DNA of 64,000 nt from Candidatus Heimdallarchaeota archaeon (GTDB lineage: Archaea > Asgardarchaeota > Heimdallarchaeia > Heimdallarchaeales > Kariarchaeaceae): positions 108,516 through 172,515 of the forward strand of contig JADCLS010000013.1 in the NCBI GenBank assembly GCA_026702845.1, given 5' to 3'. The position numbers and the translations under genes are program-made. Position 1 is the first letter of the stretch, and each line of letters starts with the position of its first letter. The notes under the pieces are model-generated. The model ran no database searches. It was not told where the DNA came from and worked only from the letters and a program-made list of their open reading frames with translations. Below are positions 1 through 9,348 of this stretch, in pieces.

Positions 1-1
1 T

Positions 2-1984
2 ATGTTAGGTCAGCCCTACGTTATGGTGTTACCTGAGGTGATTGGCTTCAAACTCACTGGAAAATTACCCGAGGGAGCAACGGCCACAGATCTAGTTCTG
101 ACGGTTGTGCAGATGCTACGTAAAAAAGGTGTTGTTGGCAAATTCGTAGAGTTTTTTGGCTCAGGTCTTGACAAACTAACATTGCCTGACAGAGCAACTA
201 TTGCTAATATGGGACCTGAATATGGAGCAACCATGGGATTCTTCCCTATTGATAATACAACCCTCGATTACATGAGAGCAACAGGTAGGGACGAAGATCA
301 TATTAAATTTGTTGAGGAGTATGCCAAGGCACAAAATATATTCAGAACACCTGATGCAGCATATCCTGAGTTTACAGACACACTTGAACTCAACCTTGCA
401 GATGTTAAACCCTCCATAGCTGGACCATTAAATCCTGAGGAGAGAGTTTCCCTTGAAGAATCTAAGGGTAGAGCAATTGAGTTCCAAGAAGCATATATTA
501 GCAATCGAAGCAAGAATGCTGAGATTAGAACTGCAGAATTTGAATACAATGGCGAGAAAATCAACCTTACTGATGGAAATGTAGTGATCGCAGCTATAAC
601 AAGTTGTACAAATACTTCAAATCCTGCAGTCCTCATAGGTGCAGGATTAATAGCTAAGAAAGCATCAGAACTTGGGGTGAATACGAAACCCTATGTTAAA
701 ACTAGCTTTGGACCTGGTTCTCTAGTAGTAACAGAATACCTCAAGAAACTGGATCTACAGAAGTATCTAGATGAACTCGGTTTCAATGTTGTTGGCTATG
801 GCTGCACAACCTGTATCGGAAATTCAGGACCATTGCCTGAGGAGATTGAAAAGGCGATAAAAGAAAATGATCTGTACACATCAACTGTCTCATCCGGAAA
901 TAGAAACTTTTCTGGAAGAATTCATGCACTCACCCTTGGAAATTACCTTGCCTCACCCATGCTTGTAGTCATTTATGCCATAGCTGGTAGAACTGATATT
1001 AATCTGTACGAGGAACCAATCGCGGTGGATAAAAATGGAAAGGATGTGTTTATGAAGGATCTTTGGCCCACCCAAGAGGAAATCAACAATGCCATAATGA
1101 AAGGGCTTAATCCTGAGATGTTTAAACTTAACTACAGCACCATACTTAATGGAGATATTAAATGGCAGAGTCTTAGTGCTCCTTCATCAACATTGTTTGA
1201 ATGGAATGAAAGCTCTACCTATGTCAGACATCCACCATTCTTTGAAGGTTTTACAAGAAATCCAGAAAATCCAGGAAATATAGAGAAAGCAAGAGTACTC
1301 TTGCTTCTAGATGATAAGATTTCTACTGATCATATCTCACCTGCAGGAAGTATCGCTCATGAGAGCCCTGCTAGCAAATATTTACAAGAGAATGGAGTAA
1401 CACCTGTAGATTTCAATTCCTATGGATCACGTAGAGGAAATCATGAGGTGATGATGCGAGGAACTTTTGCTAATGTTCGTGTAAAGAATCAGCTAGTTCC
1501 TGGAAAGGATGGCTGGTTTTCTAAATATCTCCCTGAGGATGAGATAACTTCAACTTACGAGGCATCAAGAAAATACATTACCAATAATATCCCTGTGATA
1601 GGAATTGGAGCCAAGCAATATGGTCAGGGATCATCTCGAGATTGGGCAGCTAAAGGACCCGCATTACTTGGCATGCGAGCTGTGATTGTCAAGAATATTG
1701 AACGTATTCACCGATCGAATCTTGTCGGTATGGGAGTTCTTCCACTTCAATTCATGGAAGGTGAGGGCTGGAGAGAACTTGGTATTGATGGATCTGAGGA
1801 ATTCACTATTAAAGGTGTTTCTGAGGGGCTTGCTGTAGGTAAGATACTAGAGATAGAAGCGACAAAAACTGATGGTTCAAGCATTAGCTTCAAGGTAAAA
1901 GCTAGAATTGATACCGAAGTAGAGTTGGAATATTACAAATATGGTGGTATTCTTAAATACGTGCTAGCTGAATTATTAAAATAA
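2..1984 (+). CDS. acnA: Aconitate hydratase, AcnA type (5' end cut by window)
   Basis: Interconverts citrate and isocitrate in the cytoplasmic TCA cycle. The window opens inside the gene: the first in-frame residues (MLGQPYVMVLPEV) match an internal conserved stretch, and only about 660 of the usual roughly 890 residues are present. The Fe-S ligands are visible as SCTNTSNP (Cys202 of the fragment) and YGCTTC (Cys268, Cys271). The C-terminal swivel domain carries the substrate-binding QGSSRDWAAKGP motif. The gene ends in TAA, and the next gene is convergent. AcnA/IRP-type aconitase fits better than 3-isopropylmalate dehydratase because both halves are in one chain with this spacing. The true start lies outside the window. 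Confidence 0.97.
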   Translation: MLGQPYVMVLPEVIGFKLTGKLPEGATATDLVLTVVQMLRKKGVVGKFVEFFGSGLDKLTLPDRATIANMGPEYGATMGFFPIDNTTLDYMRATGRDEDHIKFVEEYAKAQNIFRTPDAAYPEFTDTLELNLADVKPSIAGPLNPEERVSLEESKGRAIEFQEAYISNRSKNAEIRTAEFEYNGEKINLTDGNVVIAAITSCTNTSNPAVLIGAGLIAKKASELGVNTKPYVKTSFGPGSLVVTEYLKKLDLQKYLDELGFNVVGYGCTTCIGNSGPLPEEIEKAIKENDLYTSTVSSGNRNFSGRIHALTLGNYLASPMLVVIYAIAGRTDINLYEEPIAVDKNGKDVFMKDLWPTQEEINNAIMKGLNPEMFKLNYSTILNGDIKWQSLSAPSSTLFEWNESSTYVRHPPFFEGFTRNPENPGNIEKARVLLLLDDKISTDHISPAGSIAHESPASKYLQENGVTPVDFNSYGSRRGNHEVMMRGTFANVRVKNQLVPGKDGWFSKYLPEDEITSTYEASRKYITNNIPVIGIGAKQYGQGSSRDWAAKGPALLGMRAVIVKNIERIHRSNLVGMGVLPLQFMEGEGWRELGIDGSEEFTIKGVSEGLAVGKILEIEATKTDGSSISFKVKARIDTEVELEYYKYGGILKYVLAELLK

Positions 1985-2030
1985 TTTAAACCGTCTAAAC
2001 TATCTATTTTGAATAAAAACTTGGATAAGA

Positions 2031-2405
2031 TCATCCCTTTATTATTTTCACCTGAGCAATCAATTCCTCTTTGAGTAATGGACGTGATAGAGGAGTATAG
2101 ACTATTGCATCAACTATCTTCTCATTCAGTAATGAAAGAACTAACTCACCATGACGATCCGAGGTTGTGAAAATTTTCCTTATCTTTGGGTTCTCTTTCA
2201 CGCTCTCCAGTAGTTTGATCCCAATATTATCTGGCATTTGATGATCTGCAACTATGATTCTAATATCATTTTCAGCTAGTATGGCCTCTGCTTCATCAAG
2301 TGTTGTAGCAATATGACACGTGAAGGTATCCTTGAAATGTCTTTGTAAACCTTTGAGTAAGAACTTAACATCGTCAAAAAACAATATATGAATATCTTGA
2401 TACAT
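2031..2405 (-). CDS. Stand-alone response-regulator receiver domain (CheY-like)
   Basis: A single receiver domain of 124 residues with no output domain. The acidic pair is Asp11-Asp12 (FFDD) and the phospho-acceptor is Asp54 in IIVADHQMP. Thr80/Thr81 sits at the switch position. The usually invariant Lys before Pro near the C-terminus is replaced by Arg108 (SRP), a conservative but notable change. It should be phosphorylated by a histidine kinase not encoded here and then act through protein contacts. It could be a partner of the chemoreceptor-like protein at 12.6-15.1 kb, but nothing links them directly. Confidence 0.85.
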   Translation of the reverse strand: MYQDIHILFFDDVKFLLKGLQRHFKDTFTCHIATTLDEAEAILAENDIRIIVADHQMPDNIGIKLLESVKENPKIRKIFTTSDRHGELVLSLLNEKIVDAIVYTPLSRPLLKEELIAQVKIIKG

Positions 2406-2454
2406 CTAATCGTTCAATTTGCTTATGCTATATTTTTTTTCGCCTCAACTTTGA

Positions 2455-2781
2455 TTACTTTGTATAAATTGTAGCATTATCCGGGCTCATACTTGCACCA
2501 CATTCTATGCAAAATTTGCTATTAGAAGCATTTATAGTCCCACAACCTGAACATTTCTCAGGTTCAGAAGTATTGATTTGATGATTATTTTGACCGGTTT
2601 GTTTCCCAACTCGTACTCCCCCATACATTGACGTCAACAGCGATCCTCGAATAATAAAGATGAATATCCCAATAGCATATAGCCTTATTCCAAAGAAATA
2701 ATCTATCCCCAATATCCAATCTGCAAACATACAAGACATAGCAATGAGACCTACAATGGAATTTGTACGAGTTCGGCTCAT
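2455..2781 (-). CDS. Small membrane protein with C-terminal zinc ribbon
   Basis: The 108-residue protein has two hydrophobic segments, about residues 8-25 and 28-50, followed by a polar linker. A zinc ribbon follows near residues 77-97, with two CxxC knuckles (CSGCG and CIECG). This layout is common in archaeal proteins of unknown function, where the ribbon faces the cytoplasm. It is read in the same direction as the receiver gene and the acyl-CoA synthetase, with gaps of 50-115 bases. I do not recognise a specific family. Confidence 0.65.
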   Translation of the reverse strand: MSRTRTNSIVGLIAMSCMFADWILGIDYFFGIRLYAIGIFIFIIRGSLLTSMYGGVRVGKQTGQNNHQINTSEPEKCSGCGTINASNSKFCIECGASMSPDNATIYTK

Positions 2782-2897
2782 AATAGTATTAGAATTGCCA
2801 ACCTTAATAAAATAATCAACCTAATACTGGAAAATTAAATGGAATTAATATTTTGACCACACAAAAATGATCCTGTAATTATAGCTAATAGGTTATT

Positions 2898-4988
2898 TTA
2901 AGATCTAAGGGACATTCTGGCATCAATTGTTACTGTTCTATCCTCTAGAACAAAAAGTGGATTAATATCAAGTTCTGCAATACGTGGATGATTCTCAACA
3001 AGTTTGCTGATTCTAACAATATTATCTAATAACATTTCTATGTTTACTGCTTTCTTACCACGGAAACCCTGCAGTAGCTTGATTCCTTTCAGAGAGAATA
3101 GCATTTCTTTGGCAATGGAAATGTTGACAGGAACTGGTTCAAACTTCACATCATTAAGCAACTCAATAAGAACACCACCTGTTCCAACCATTACAAAATG
3201 GCCAAATTGAGGATCATATGTAGCACCCAAAGCAATCTCTACACCGTCAGAATAATATTTCTGTATCAGCATCTGCCTATCTTCATTAGGTACTTTATGA
3301 GTGTTGTAGATCTCCTGTATTGTATCATATGCTTGTCTGGCTTCATCTAGTGTTTGAATATTTATAATTACTCCACCACTATCACTTTTGTGAGAAATGT
3401 GCTTGCTGGCAATCTTTAGTACAATAGGGAAGGATATCAACTTACAACTTGCTTCCAAATCTTCTAGTGAGTATATAATCGCAGCTTCAGGTAGGTTGAA
3501 TCCATAGAGTGAAAATATTTTCTCAATCTCATGCTGAACTAGCAAATTATCTCTTGATTGTGCAGTGGTAATAATCAAATCTACATCATCTATAATTTTC
3601 TGCTCGATTAGTAAACCATCATCAATCTCAATCTTCTGCTTCCATTCAGCATATTCACAGAAATACCGCAATACCTGTACTGCTTTTTCTGGATAGGGAT
3701 AAACTGGATAGGATAAATGTGGATTACGTTCTATATCCCCATGATCTCCGATGTAGCAGACAATCACAGGTTTTTCACTATTTTTGGCAACTTCATCAAT
3801 AATACCCAGTTCCTCATCAATAGTTGCCACTACTGGAGGCAGAAAAAGGACAAAAACTATGTCTATTCCATCATCATCCAATACAATCTCTACTGTATCC
3901 TTATACCCTTGAATACCTGCTGAGGGGAGTATATCAATAGGGTTGGCAATACTAGCCTCGAGAGGTAATATAGCTCTCAGTCGTTCATAGGTATTATCAG
4001 ATAAATCATTTACAGTAAGACCATTCTTAATTAAGGAATCTGTTGCCATTGTTCCAGGGCCTCCTGCATTAGAAACTACAGCTACATTCCTTCCCTTAGG
4101 TAAGGGAGCACGTAAAAACATCATCGATGTATCTATTAGATCTCGTATACTCTCAACACGAACAACACCAGCTCGTCTCAACACACTATCAACTAGATTA
4201 TCCGCACTGGCCAAAGCACCGGTATGAGATGCTGCTGCAGTAGACCCTCGGCTAGTCGATCCTGATTTCACCATAATAATCGGCTTCTCCAGAGCTGTTT
4301 CCCTAGCTACCGTTATGAAGTGTTTAGGATCGCTGAATGATTCCATATAGCTTGTAATTAAATGTGTTTCATTATCATTCTTGAGATAGGGTAACAGGTG
4401 ATTAATATTCACATCCATTTTATTACCTACAGACACAAATTTGGATAAACCCACACCTAATTCACGGGCATAACCCATAAGGACTGCTCCGATCGCCCCT
4501 GATTGGCTAATAAAGGATATATTTCCAGCCTTGGGTACATTTGGACTGAAATTAGCATTAACTTGCTGACCAAATGCATTGAATATACCCATGGAATTAG
4601 GCCCAATAACCCTAATTCCAGCCTTCTTTGTTTTCTCAAGTATTTGTTGTTCTAGTTTTGCTCCTTCATCATCCTTTTCCTTGAATCCGGCGGTAATTAT
4701 GATCATAGCCTTGATACCCTTGAGTATGCCATCATCAACTAATTCCATGATATATTTTCGTGATATAATTGAGATGAGCAGATCTACATCATCAGATATA
4801 TCTGTTAGTCTAGAATATACTGTTAAACCATCCATTTCATTTATTTTAGGATGGATTGGATAAATTTGACCCTTGAATCCGTAATTGATTAGATTTCTTA
4901 GCAATACCCTACCAATAGTATTCTCATTTCTACTTACTCCAGCTATTGCGATTGAATTGGGATTGAATACATATTCTAGATTGTTCAT
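2898..4988 (-). CDS. Acetyl/acyl-CoA synthetase (ADP-forming), fused alpha-beta
   Basis: Converts acyl-CoA + ADP + Pi to acid + CoA + ATP, the archaeal route for substrate-level ATP from acetyl-CoA or other acyl-CoAs. The order is an N-terminal CoA-binding Rossmann domain (IAIAGVSRNENTIG), succinyl-CoA-synthetase-like flavodoxin domains, and a C-terminal ATP-grasp domain from about residue 480. The phosphohistidine is His255 in AAASHTGALA. The 696-residue length matches fused enzymes rather than separate alpha and beta subunits. A protein acetyltransferase of the Pat type shares the fold, but no GNAT domain is present. Substrate range cannot be told from sequence. Confidence 0.93.
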   Translation of the reverse strand: MNNLEYVFNPNSIAIAGVSRNENTIGRVLLRNLINYGFKGQIYPIHPKINEMDGLTVYSRLTDISDDVDLLISIISRKYIMELVDDGILKGIKAMIIITAGFKEKDDEGAKLEQQILEKTKKAGIRVIGPNSMGIFNAFGQQVNANFSPNVPKAGNISFISQSGAIGAVLMGYARELGVGLSKFVSVGNKMDVNINHLLPYLKNDNETHLITSYMESFSDPKHFITVARETALEKPIIMVKSGSTSRGSTAAASHTGALASADNLVDSVLRRAGVVRVESIRDLIDTSMMFLRAPLPKGRNVAVVSNAGGPGTMATDSLIKNGLTVNDLSDNTYERLRAILPLEASIANPIDILPSAGIQGYKDTVEIVLDDDGIDIVFVLFLPPVVATIDEELGIIDEVAKNSEKPVIVCYIGDHGDIERNPHLSYPVYPYPEKAVQVLRYFCEYAEWKQKIEIDDGLLIEQKIIDDVDLIITTAQSRDNLLVQHEIEKIFSLYGFNLPEAAIIYSLEDLEASCKLISFPIVLKIASKHISHKSDSGGVIINIQTLDEARQAYDTIQEIYNTHKVPNEDRQMLIQKYYSDGVEIALGATYDPQFGHFVMVGTGGVLIELLNDVKFEPVPVNISIAKEMLFSLKGIKLLQGFRGKKAVNIEMLLDNIVRISKLVENHPRIAELDINPLFVLEDRTVTIDARMSLRS

Positions 4989-5066
4989 GGATGAAGACTT
5001 TTGTATACAAATTAAAATAACTAGCCCTTACTCCAAACAAGTACTTGTTTTTCTCAGGTAATTCGA

Positions 5067-5528
5067 CTAGAGTGAAGTGGTGAGTAGGTGATTCATCTCC
5101 TCAAGGATCACTTCAGGATAATCATCAATCAGCTTTTGCTGGATTCTATAACGAACCAATCGACCCCGATTCTGCCTAACCAAATACCCATCCTCAGATA
5201 ATCGATTCAGATAGGTTCCGATTTGTGAGGTCTCACCAAATATAATTGCCTGTACTATTTGTAATTGTTCTTCCAGTAATTCTTTTGCTGAAAACCATAG
5301 ACTGGGGGAAAAATAATTCCGAATGAAAAGTGCAACTTTTTCCCGCTTTGATGATTGCCATACTTCTGAAGCTGTACGTTGAATTTTCTCTTCAGGTAAT
5401 GGGTGCTGTTGTATTTGTGTTCCTCCAATAACAGATTGAATAATTGCCTGTATTTGTTCAGGTTTAAAGTCTGGAGTAATCTCTATTGTAATCCCATTAG
5501 GTAATTTGACAATAGAGTTCTTAGCCAT
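5067..5528 (-). CDS. Winged-helix DNA-binding protein, unknown target
   Basis: A 153-residue protein. The C-terminal half reads like a winged helix: a helix near residues 80-100, the recognition-like stretch TSQIGTYLNRLSEDGYLVRQ, then a wing RGRLVRYRIQ. The N-terminal 60 residues (LPNGITIEIT, then a Gln-rich stretch) are unlike common regulators and may be a sensing or dimerisation part. It lies between the acyl-CoA synthetase and the tRNA gene on the same strand. A transcription factor is the likely role; the regulated genes are unknown. Confidence 0.6.
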   Translation of the reverse strand: MAKNSIVKLPNGITIEITPDFKPEQIQAIIQSVIGGTQIQQHPLPEEKIQRTASEVWQSSKREKVALFIRNYFSPSLWFSAKELLEEQLQIVQAIIFGETSQIGTYLNRLSEDGYLVRQNRGRLVRYRIQQKLIDDYPEVILEEMNHLLTTSL

Positions 5529-5612
5529 AGTCTTTTCTCAACATACATGCAATAAAATCTTATTCTTCCAAATCAACGAATCGCGTAAATGACTTGAAAG
5601 TAGTAATAATAA

Positions 5613-5725
5613 TGGCAACGAGGGGATTCGAACCCCTGAGTGCGTAGCACACTGACTGTCATGGCAGTAGATCGTCTACCGATCGTTCAAGGCCAGCTCC
5701 TTGGGCCAGGCTCGGACACGTTGCC
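5613..5725 (-). tRNA. tRNA-Ser(UGA) with 28-nt intron
   Basis: Read on the minus strand. The acceptor GGCAACG pairs with CGTTGCC, the D-stem is TCC/GGA, the anticodon stem CTGGC/GTCAG, the long variable arm GTGC-TAC-GCAC, and the T-arm AGGGG-TTCGAAT-CCCCT. The long variable arm makes it class II. Splicing out 5658-5685 restores the loop CTTGAAA with anticodon UGA after U33. The intron sits at the canonical 37/38 site: cuts fall after AA|C and AC|A in two 3-nt bulges flanking a 4-bp helix with one mismatch, and the intron contains a 6-bp hairpin. CCA is not encoded. Position 73 is A, whereas serine tRNAs normally have G73. Mature length is 85 nt. Confidence 0.85.
5658..5685 (-). other. tRNA intron (bulge-helix-bulge type)
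   Basis: A 28-nt insertion between tRNA positions 37 and 38. The inner part folds as CGGTAG/CTACTG. The predicted bulges are AAC on the 5' side and ACA on the 3' side, as expected for the archaeal tRNA-splicing endonuclease. One mismatch (T-T) in the central helix makes it a relaxed motif. Confidence 0.75.
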
Positions 5726-5866
5726 TTATGTAGTGGATTTACCAATCCATAATATAATTACTATATTATGATTTAAAGACTTAACGTTAGTTTTCGTAAA
5801 AAAAAATCATTTTGCTGAAAAACCGATGATATTTTTAAGAGATACATTGTGTAGCTTACAGTATCG

Positions 5867-8236
5867 ATGTCTGCAGGCAACAAAATTCTCGGAACAATAC
5901 TACGATCAGTGTTTAAAATCATGGACAAGAGTAGATTACCAAAAATTGAAGGGGAGCTCACACTCCCCGGATTATTAGATAAGGTGACCGTCACTAGGGA
6001 TAGAGATGGTGTACCACATATACGAGCTAAATCTAATCATGATCTCTTCTTCACACAGGGTTTTATTCATGCCCAAGAGCGATTGTACCAGATGGAAATG
6101 AACAGACGAACTGCAAGTGGTAGATTATCTGAAATTTTTGGATCAATGGCACTAGATACTGACAGGACTGCCAGAACATTTGGATGGAGAAGGATTGGAA
6201 TCGAGGATTGGAACAATGCAGAGGAACCGATAAAAGAGGCAGTAAATGCCTATGTGGCAGGAATTAATGCACATTTAAATAGTTTGGACACGAAATCCCC
6301 TCTAGAATTCTTTCTCATAAAACATAAACCCGAATTATGGGATCATGAGGATGTTATGGCCCTTTCTCGTTTGATGATTTGGAAATTATCACATGCATGG
6401 TATGGAGAGCTAATCAGGGCATCAATCATTGATGCAGTTGGGCCTGAGCATGCTAAAGAACTTGAAATTGAATATCCTGAGGATAATCCCAACACCTTAC
6501 CTGATGATATTGAATTCAATATTTATCTCGATGAGACATTGAAAAAGATTAAAGGTCCCTGGATAAAGCAATCCTTAGGATCCAATACATGGGTGATATC
6601 TAAGGAGCGTTCTGCTACTGGAACACCCATTCTATCCAATGATATGCATCTTCCGATGCAGCTCCCCTCCCTCTGGTTTCTTAACCACCTTAAAAGTGAT
6701 GAAATCAATGTCACTGGTGTATCTATTCCAGGTTTACCCCTTGTTCTTGTGGGACATAATGAGCATATGAGCTGGGGAATGACATTGGCATTTACTGATG
6801 CTGAAGATCTCTATATCGAGAAAATATCCAAAGATAATCCATTACAATACCATTTTAAAACAGAATTACGAGATCTAAAAGTGGTTGAAGAGCAAATAAA
6901 CATAAAAGATGAGATCCCACATGTGGAAAAGGTGAAGTTCACCCACCATGGTCCAATCATCTCTGATGTTGTGGGATTGGCAGAGAATCAACGTATATCT
7001 GTTTGTTCGAAATCATTGGAATCAAATCAAGCAATATATGGATGGTATAAACTTAATATTGCAAAGGATTGGAATGATTTTGTTGACGCCATTCAACTGA
7101 TAGAAGCACCACAATTGAATGTGAGTTATGCGGATAAGGAGAACATCGGATATTATACCTCAGGTAGAATCCCCAAAAGAGCAAAAGGACATACCGGAAT
7201 GATACCTGTAGAGGGATGGACAGGAAATTTCGAATGGGGAGATATGATACCGTTTGAAGAGATGCCTCATGCACTGAATCCTGAGAAAGGAATTATTGTT
7301 TCCTGTAATAATAAGATTGTTAGTGATGACTATCCTCATTATCTAGGATCAGTATGGATGAATGGCTACCGAGCAAAGAGAATTGAGGATTATTTCGACA
7401 CTCTTGATAAAATATCAATTGAAGATTGTAAGAAAATAATGTTAGATTACTATAGTATCCCAGGATTGCAATTTATTGAGCATTATAAGGATGTAAAACT
7501 CAATGATCATGATCCTAGGGTTAATCATGCTTTGGAGATAATGAAAAATTGGGATGGTAATCTCACAGCAGATAGTGTTGGAGGATGTTTATACTCAGTA
7601 GTCAAGTATATGATGGTTAGGCATATATTTGAACCTAATCTTGGCAAGGAATTAACTGACACAGTTATGGGTACTGGTTTCCATCCCCTGCTCTTAGATT
7701 CACATGAATTTTATGGACATGATACGGTGACTATTCTACGTATGCTTGAAAATGCTGAGAATTCGTGGTGGGTAAATCATGCTGGTGGAAAAGATAAACT
7801 ACTCAGGGATAGTTTCAATCGGGCATATGAGTGGTTACGAAAAAATATGGGTCTAAATCCAGATAAATGGACCTGGGGGAAAATTCACAGTATAGAGTTT
7901 CCACATAGTATGTCAATCCAACCACCAATGGATGTTGTTTTCAACAAAGGCCCATTTCCTATTGGTGGAGATACAGATACTGCCTGTCAGATGGCTTATT
8001 TCCCGGAGCAACCTTTCATGGCTAAATCATGGGTGCCATCAATAAGACAAATAGCTGATATGGGCGATGTTGCCAATTCTCAATATATGTATGCACCAGG
8101 TCAGTCAGGACAGCTGTCCAGTAAACATTATGCGGATCTAATTAAAAAATGGATTATAGGCGAATTTAATACATTGTACTGGACTAGAGGACAAATAGAA
8201 AAAGAAGCAGAGGGAACTTTGAACCTTAATCCTTAG
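5867..8236 (+). CDS. Penicillin-acylase-family N-terminal nucleophile hydrolase
   Basis: Amidohydrolase of the penicillin amidase / N-acyl-homoserine-lactone acylase family, 789 residues. The sequence DRDGVPHIRA near residue 45 is the typical opening of the alpha chain. Gly238-Ser239 in LGSNTWVISKERS marks autocleavage, with Ser239 becoming the N-terminal nucleophile of the beta chain. NDMHL and GHNEHMSWGMT are further family motifs. Family members are usually secreted, yet there is no convincing signal peptide here, so an intracellular location or a non-classical anchor is possible. The substrate is unknown; any amide- or acyl-amino compound could fit. The gene is divergent from the tRNA. 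Confidence 0.88.
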   Translation: MSAGNKILGTILRSVFKIMDKSRLPKIEGELTLPGLLDKVTVTRDRDGVPHIRAKSNHDLFFTQGFIHAQERLYQMEMNRRTASGRLSEIFGSMALDTDRTARTFGWRRIGIEDWNNAEEPIKEAVNAYVAGINAHLNSLDTKSPLEFFLIKHKPELWDHEDVMALSRLMIWKLSHAWYGELIRASIIDAVGPEHAKELEIEYPEDNPNTLPDDIEFNIYLDETLKKIKGPWIKQSLGSNTWVISKERSATGTPILSNDMHLPMQLPSLWFLNHLKSDEINVTGVSIPGLPLVLVGHNEHMSWGMTLAFTDAEDLYIEKISKDNPLQYHFKTELRDLKVVEEQINIKDEIPHVEKVKFTHHGPIISDVVGLAENQRISVCSKSLESNQAIYGWYKLNIAKDWNDFVDAIQLIEAPQLNVSYADKENIGYYTSGRIPKRAKGHTGMIPVEGWTGNFEWGDMIPFEEMPHALNPEKGIIVSCNNKIVSDDYPHYLGSVWMNGYRAKRIEDYFDTLDKISIEDCKKIMLDYYSIPGLQFIEHYKDVKLNDHDPRVNHALEIMKNWDGNLTADSVGGCLYSVVKYMMVRHIFEPNLGKELTDTVMGTGFHPLLLDSHEFYGHDTVTILRMLENAENSWWVNHAGGKDKLLRDSFNRAYEWLRKNMGLNPDKWTWGKIHSIEFPHSMSIQPPMDVVFNKGPFPIGGDTDTACQMAYFPEQPFMAKSWVPSIRQIADMGDVANSQYMYAPGQSGQLSSKHYADLIKKWIIGEFNTLYWTRGQIEKEAEGTLNLNP

Positions 8237-8246
8237 AGGAATTAAC

Positions 8247-8933
8247 CTGCTAGATACCTATATTGTTCTGGAACAGATATATACACTAGATCAGATCATT
8301 TGGATCCAAGGTGAATCATATAACTATCATTCTGATATTCCATCATCTTTAGTTGATAGTCATTGGAAGAATAAAAAAGATAGATATCCCTTCATTTACA
8401 ATGGAAGCAACATCTATTGCACACATTTTATGGCTGATGAATTACTTACTTTATACATTGGAAATATTTGGTTTAAGGATATCATATACTTGCAGGATCA
8501 TAACATTACTGCCAGGGGAGGTAACCTCGGATTTAAGCTGATTTTACATGATGGGGAAAAATTCCTTGTTGGAAGAAGGAGCAGGGAAAGAGAGTATTTG
8601 CAAGGGATGCATTCACTCTTGGGTGGAATGATCGAGGAAGAGAACAAAGAAGACTTGAAGGGGGCGATTCAGAAGGAATTAACAGAAGAATACCTGGAAC
8701 CATTGAAAATTGACCTGATGTATCTTGTCGCGATAATGCGAGAATCAATATATTTTGGTTATAATCTAATTTTCTATGCCAAGGTAAGTAGAAATACCTC
8801 ATTAGATATAATTTCCGCTAATGATGAATGGGAAAATCAAGAATTACACTGGATGACTATACAGAGTATACAGAAGCTAGTTGACCGGCATCATGACCTT
8901 GAATATCTCCTTTATTGGATGGAGAAACAATAA
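8247..8933 (+). CDS. Nudix-family hydrolase with no ATG/GTG/TTG start
   Basis: The Nudix box lies in GGMIEEENKEDLKGAIQKELTEE (shown by its key residues: GG at the start, then the KELTEE run for REUxEE). The first in-frame ATG (8430) falls inside a conserved-looking stretch, because the frame is open upstream and reads like protein (WKNKKDRYPFIYNGSNIY) back to the stop of the preceding gene. No ATG, GTG or TTG exists in frame there. AGAGGA at 8235-8240 sits 6 bases before an in-frame CTG at 8247, which I choose as start. A lost base upstream is the alternative. The substrate is not predictable. Confidence 0.65.
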   Translation: MLDTYIVLEQIYTLDQIIWIQGESYNYHSDIPSSLVDSHWKNKKDRYPFIYNGSNIYCTHFMADELLTLYIGNIWFKDIIYLQDHNITARGGNLGFKLILHDGEKFLVGRRSREREYLQGMHSLLGGMIEEENKEDLKGAIQKELTEEYLEPLKIDLMYLVAIMRESIYFGYNLIFYAKVSRNTSLDIISANDEWENQELHWMTIQSIQKLVDRHHDLEYLLYWMEKQ

Positions 8934-8935
8934 TT

Positions 8936-9337
8936 CTAGTGTAAATTCTTGATCTTCTGTTTCTCCACAACATCTACATACTGGATCTGATGCATATTCA
9001 GGTTGCCAGGTTTATTTCTAGGGAAGATACCACCTAAAAGGAATTTCTGATATGTTTCCCGAATAGTTATACTACCATCATCGTGATATACATCTATTCC
9101 AGCATGAAGAATATTCTTGAAGCATGAGCTGCATATATCCTCTGTGATGATAGTTCCAACACCAAGATCTTTGAGATCCATAGCAATGCTCTTATCAAAG
9201 TCAAATTCGTTCTTGATTGTAGAAAGTGAACCATCACAAGTATCTACCATAATAAAACTCTTGGCATTTCCAAATATTTTGGATGGTTGAGAATTCAGAT
9301 CAGATTCAACATCTATTGAAGGGATTAATAATTTCAT
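8936..9337 (-). CDS. NifX/NafY-like (dinitrogenase FeMo-cofactor domain) protein, copy 1
   Basis: A 133-residue member of the Nitro_FeMo-Co domain family: MKLLIPS strand, PSKIFGNAKSFIMVD, then GVGTIITEDICSSCFKN and GIDVY. The usual cofactor/ligand loop carries Cys69-x-x-Cys72. The extra C-terminal tail (FLLGG...MHQ) is shared by the neighbours. It is the second gene of a two-gene operon (11 bases after copy 2), with GGAG before the ATG. Family members bind or traffic Fe-S clusters or metal cofactors. No nitrogenase genes are nearby, so a general Fe-S or redox role is inferred. Confidence 0.75.
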   Translation of the reverse strand: MKLLIPSIDVESDLNSQPSKIFGNAKSFIMVDTCDGSLSTIKNEFDFDKSIAMDLKDLGVGTIITEDICSSCFKNILHAGIDVYHDDGSITIRETYQKFLLGGIFPRNKPGNLNMHQIQYVDVVEKQKIKNLH

Positions 9338-9348
9338 CTTCTTCTCTC

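Noticed and set aside
5613..5725. Assignment of the intron-containing tRNA as tRNA-Leu because of A73
   Set aside because: No leucine anticodon follows a U33 in any splicing that also restores the anticodon stem; UGA at the canonical intron position does.
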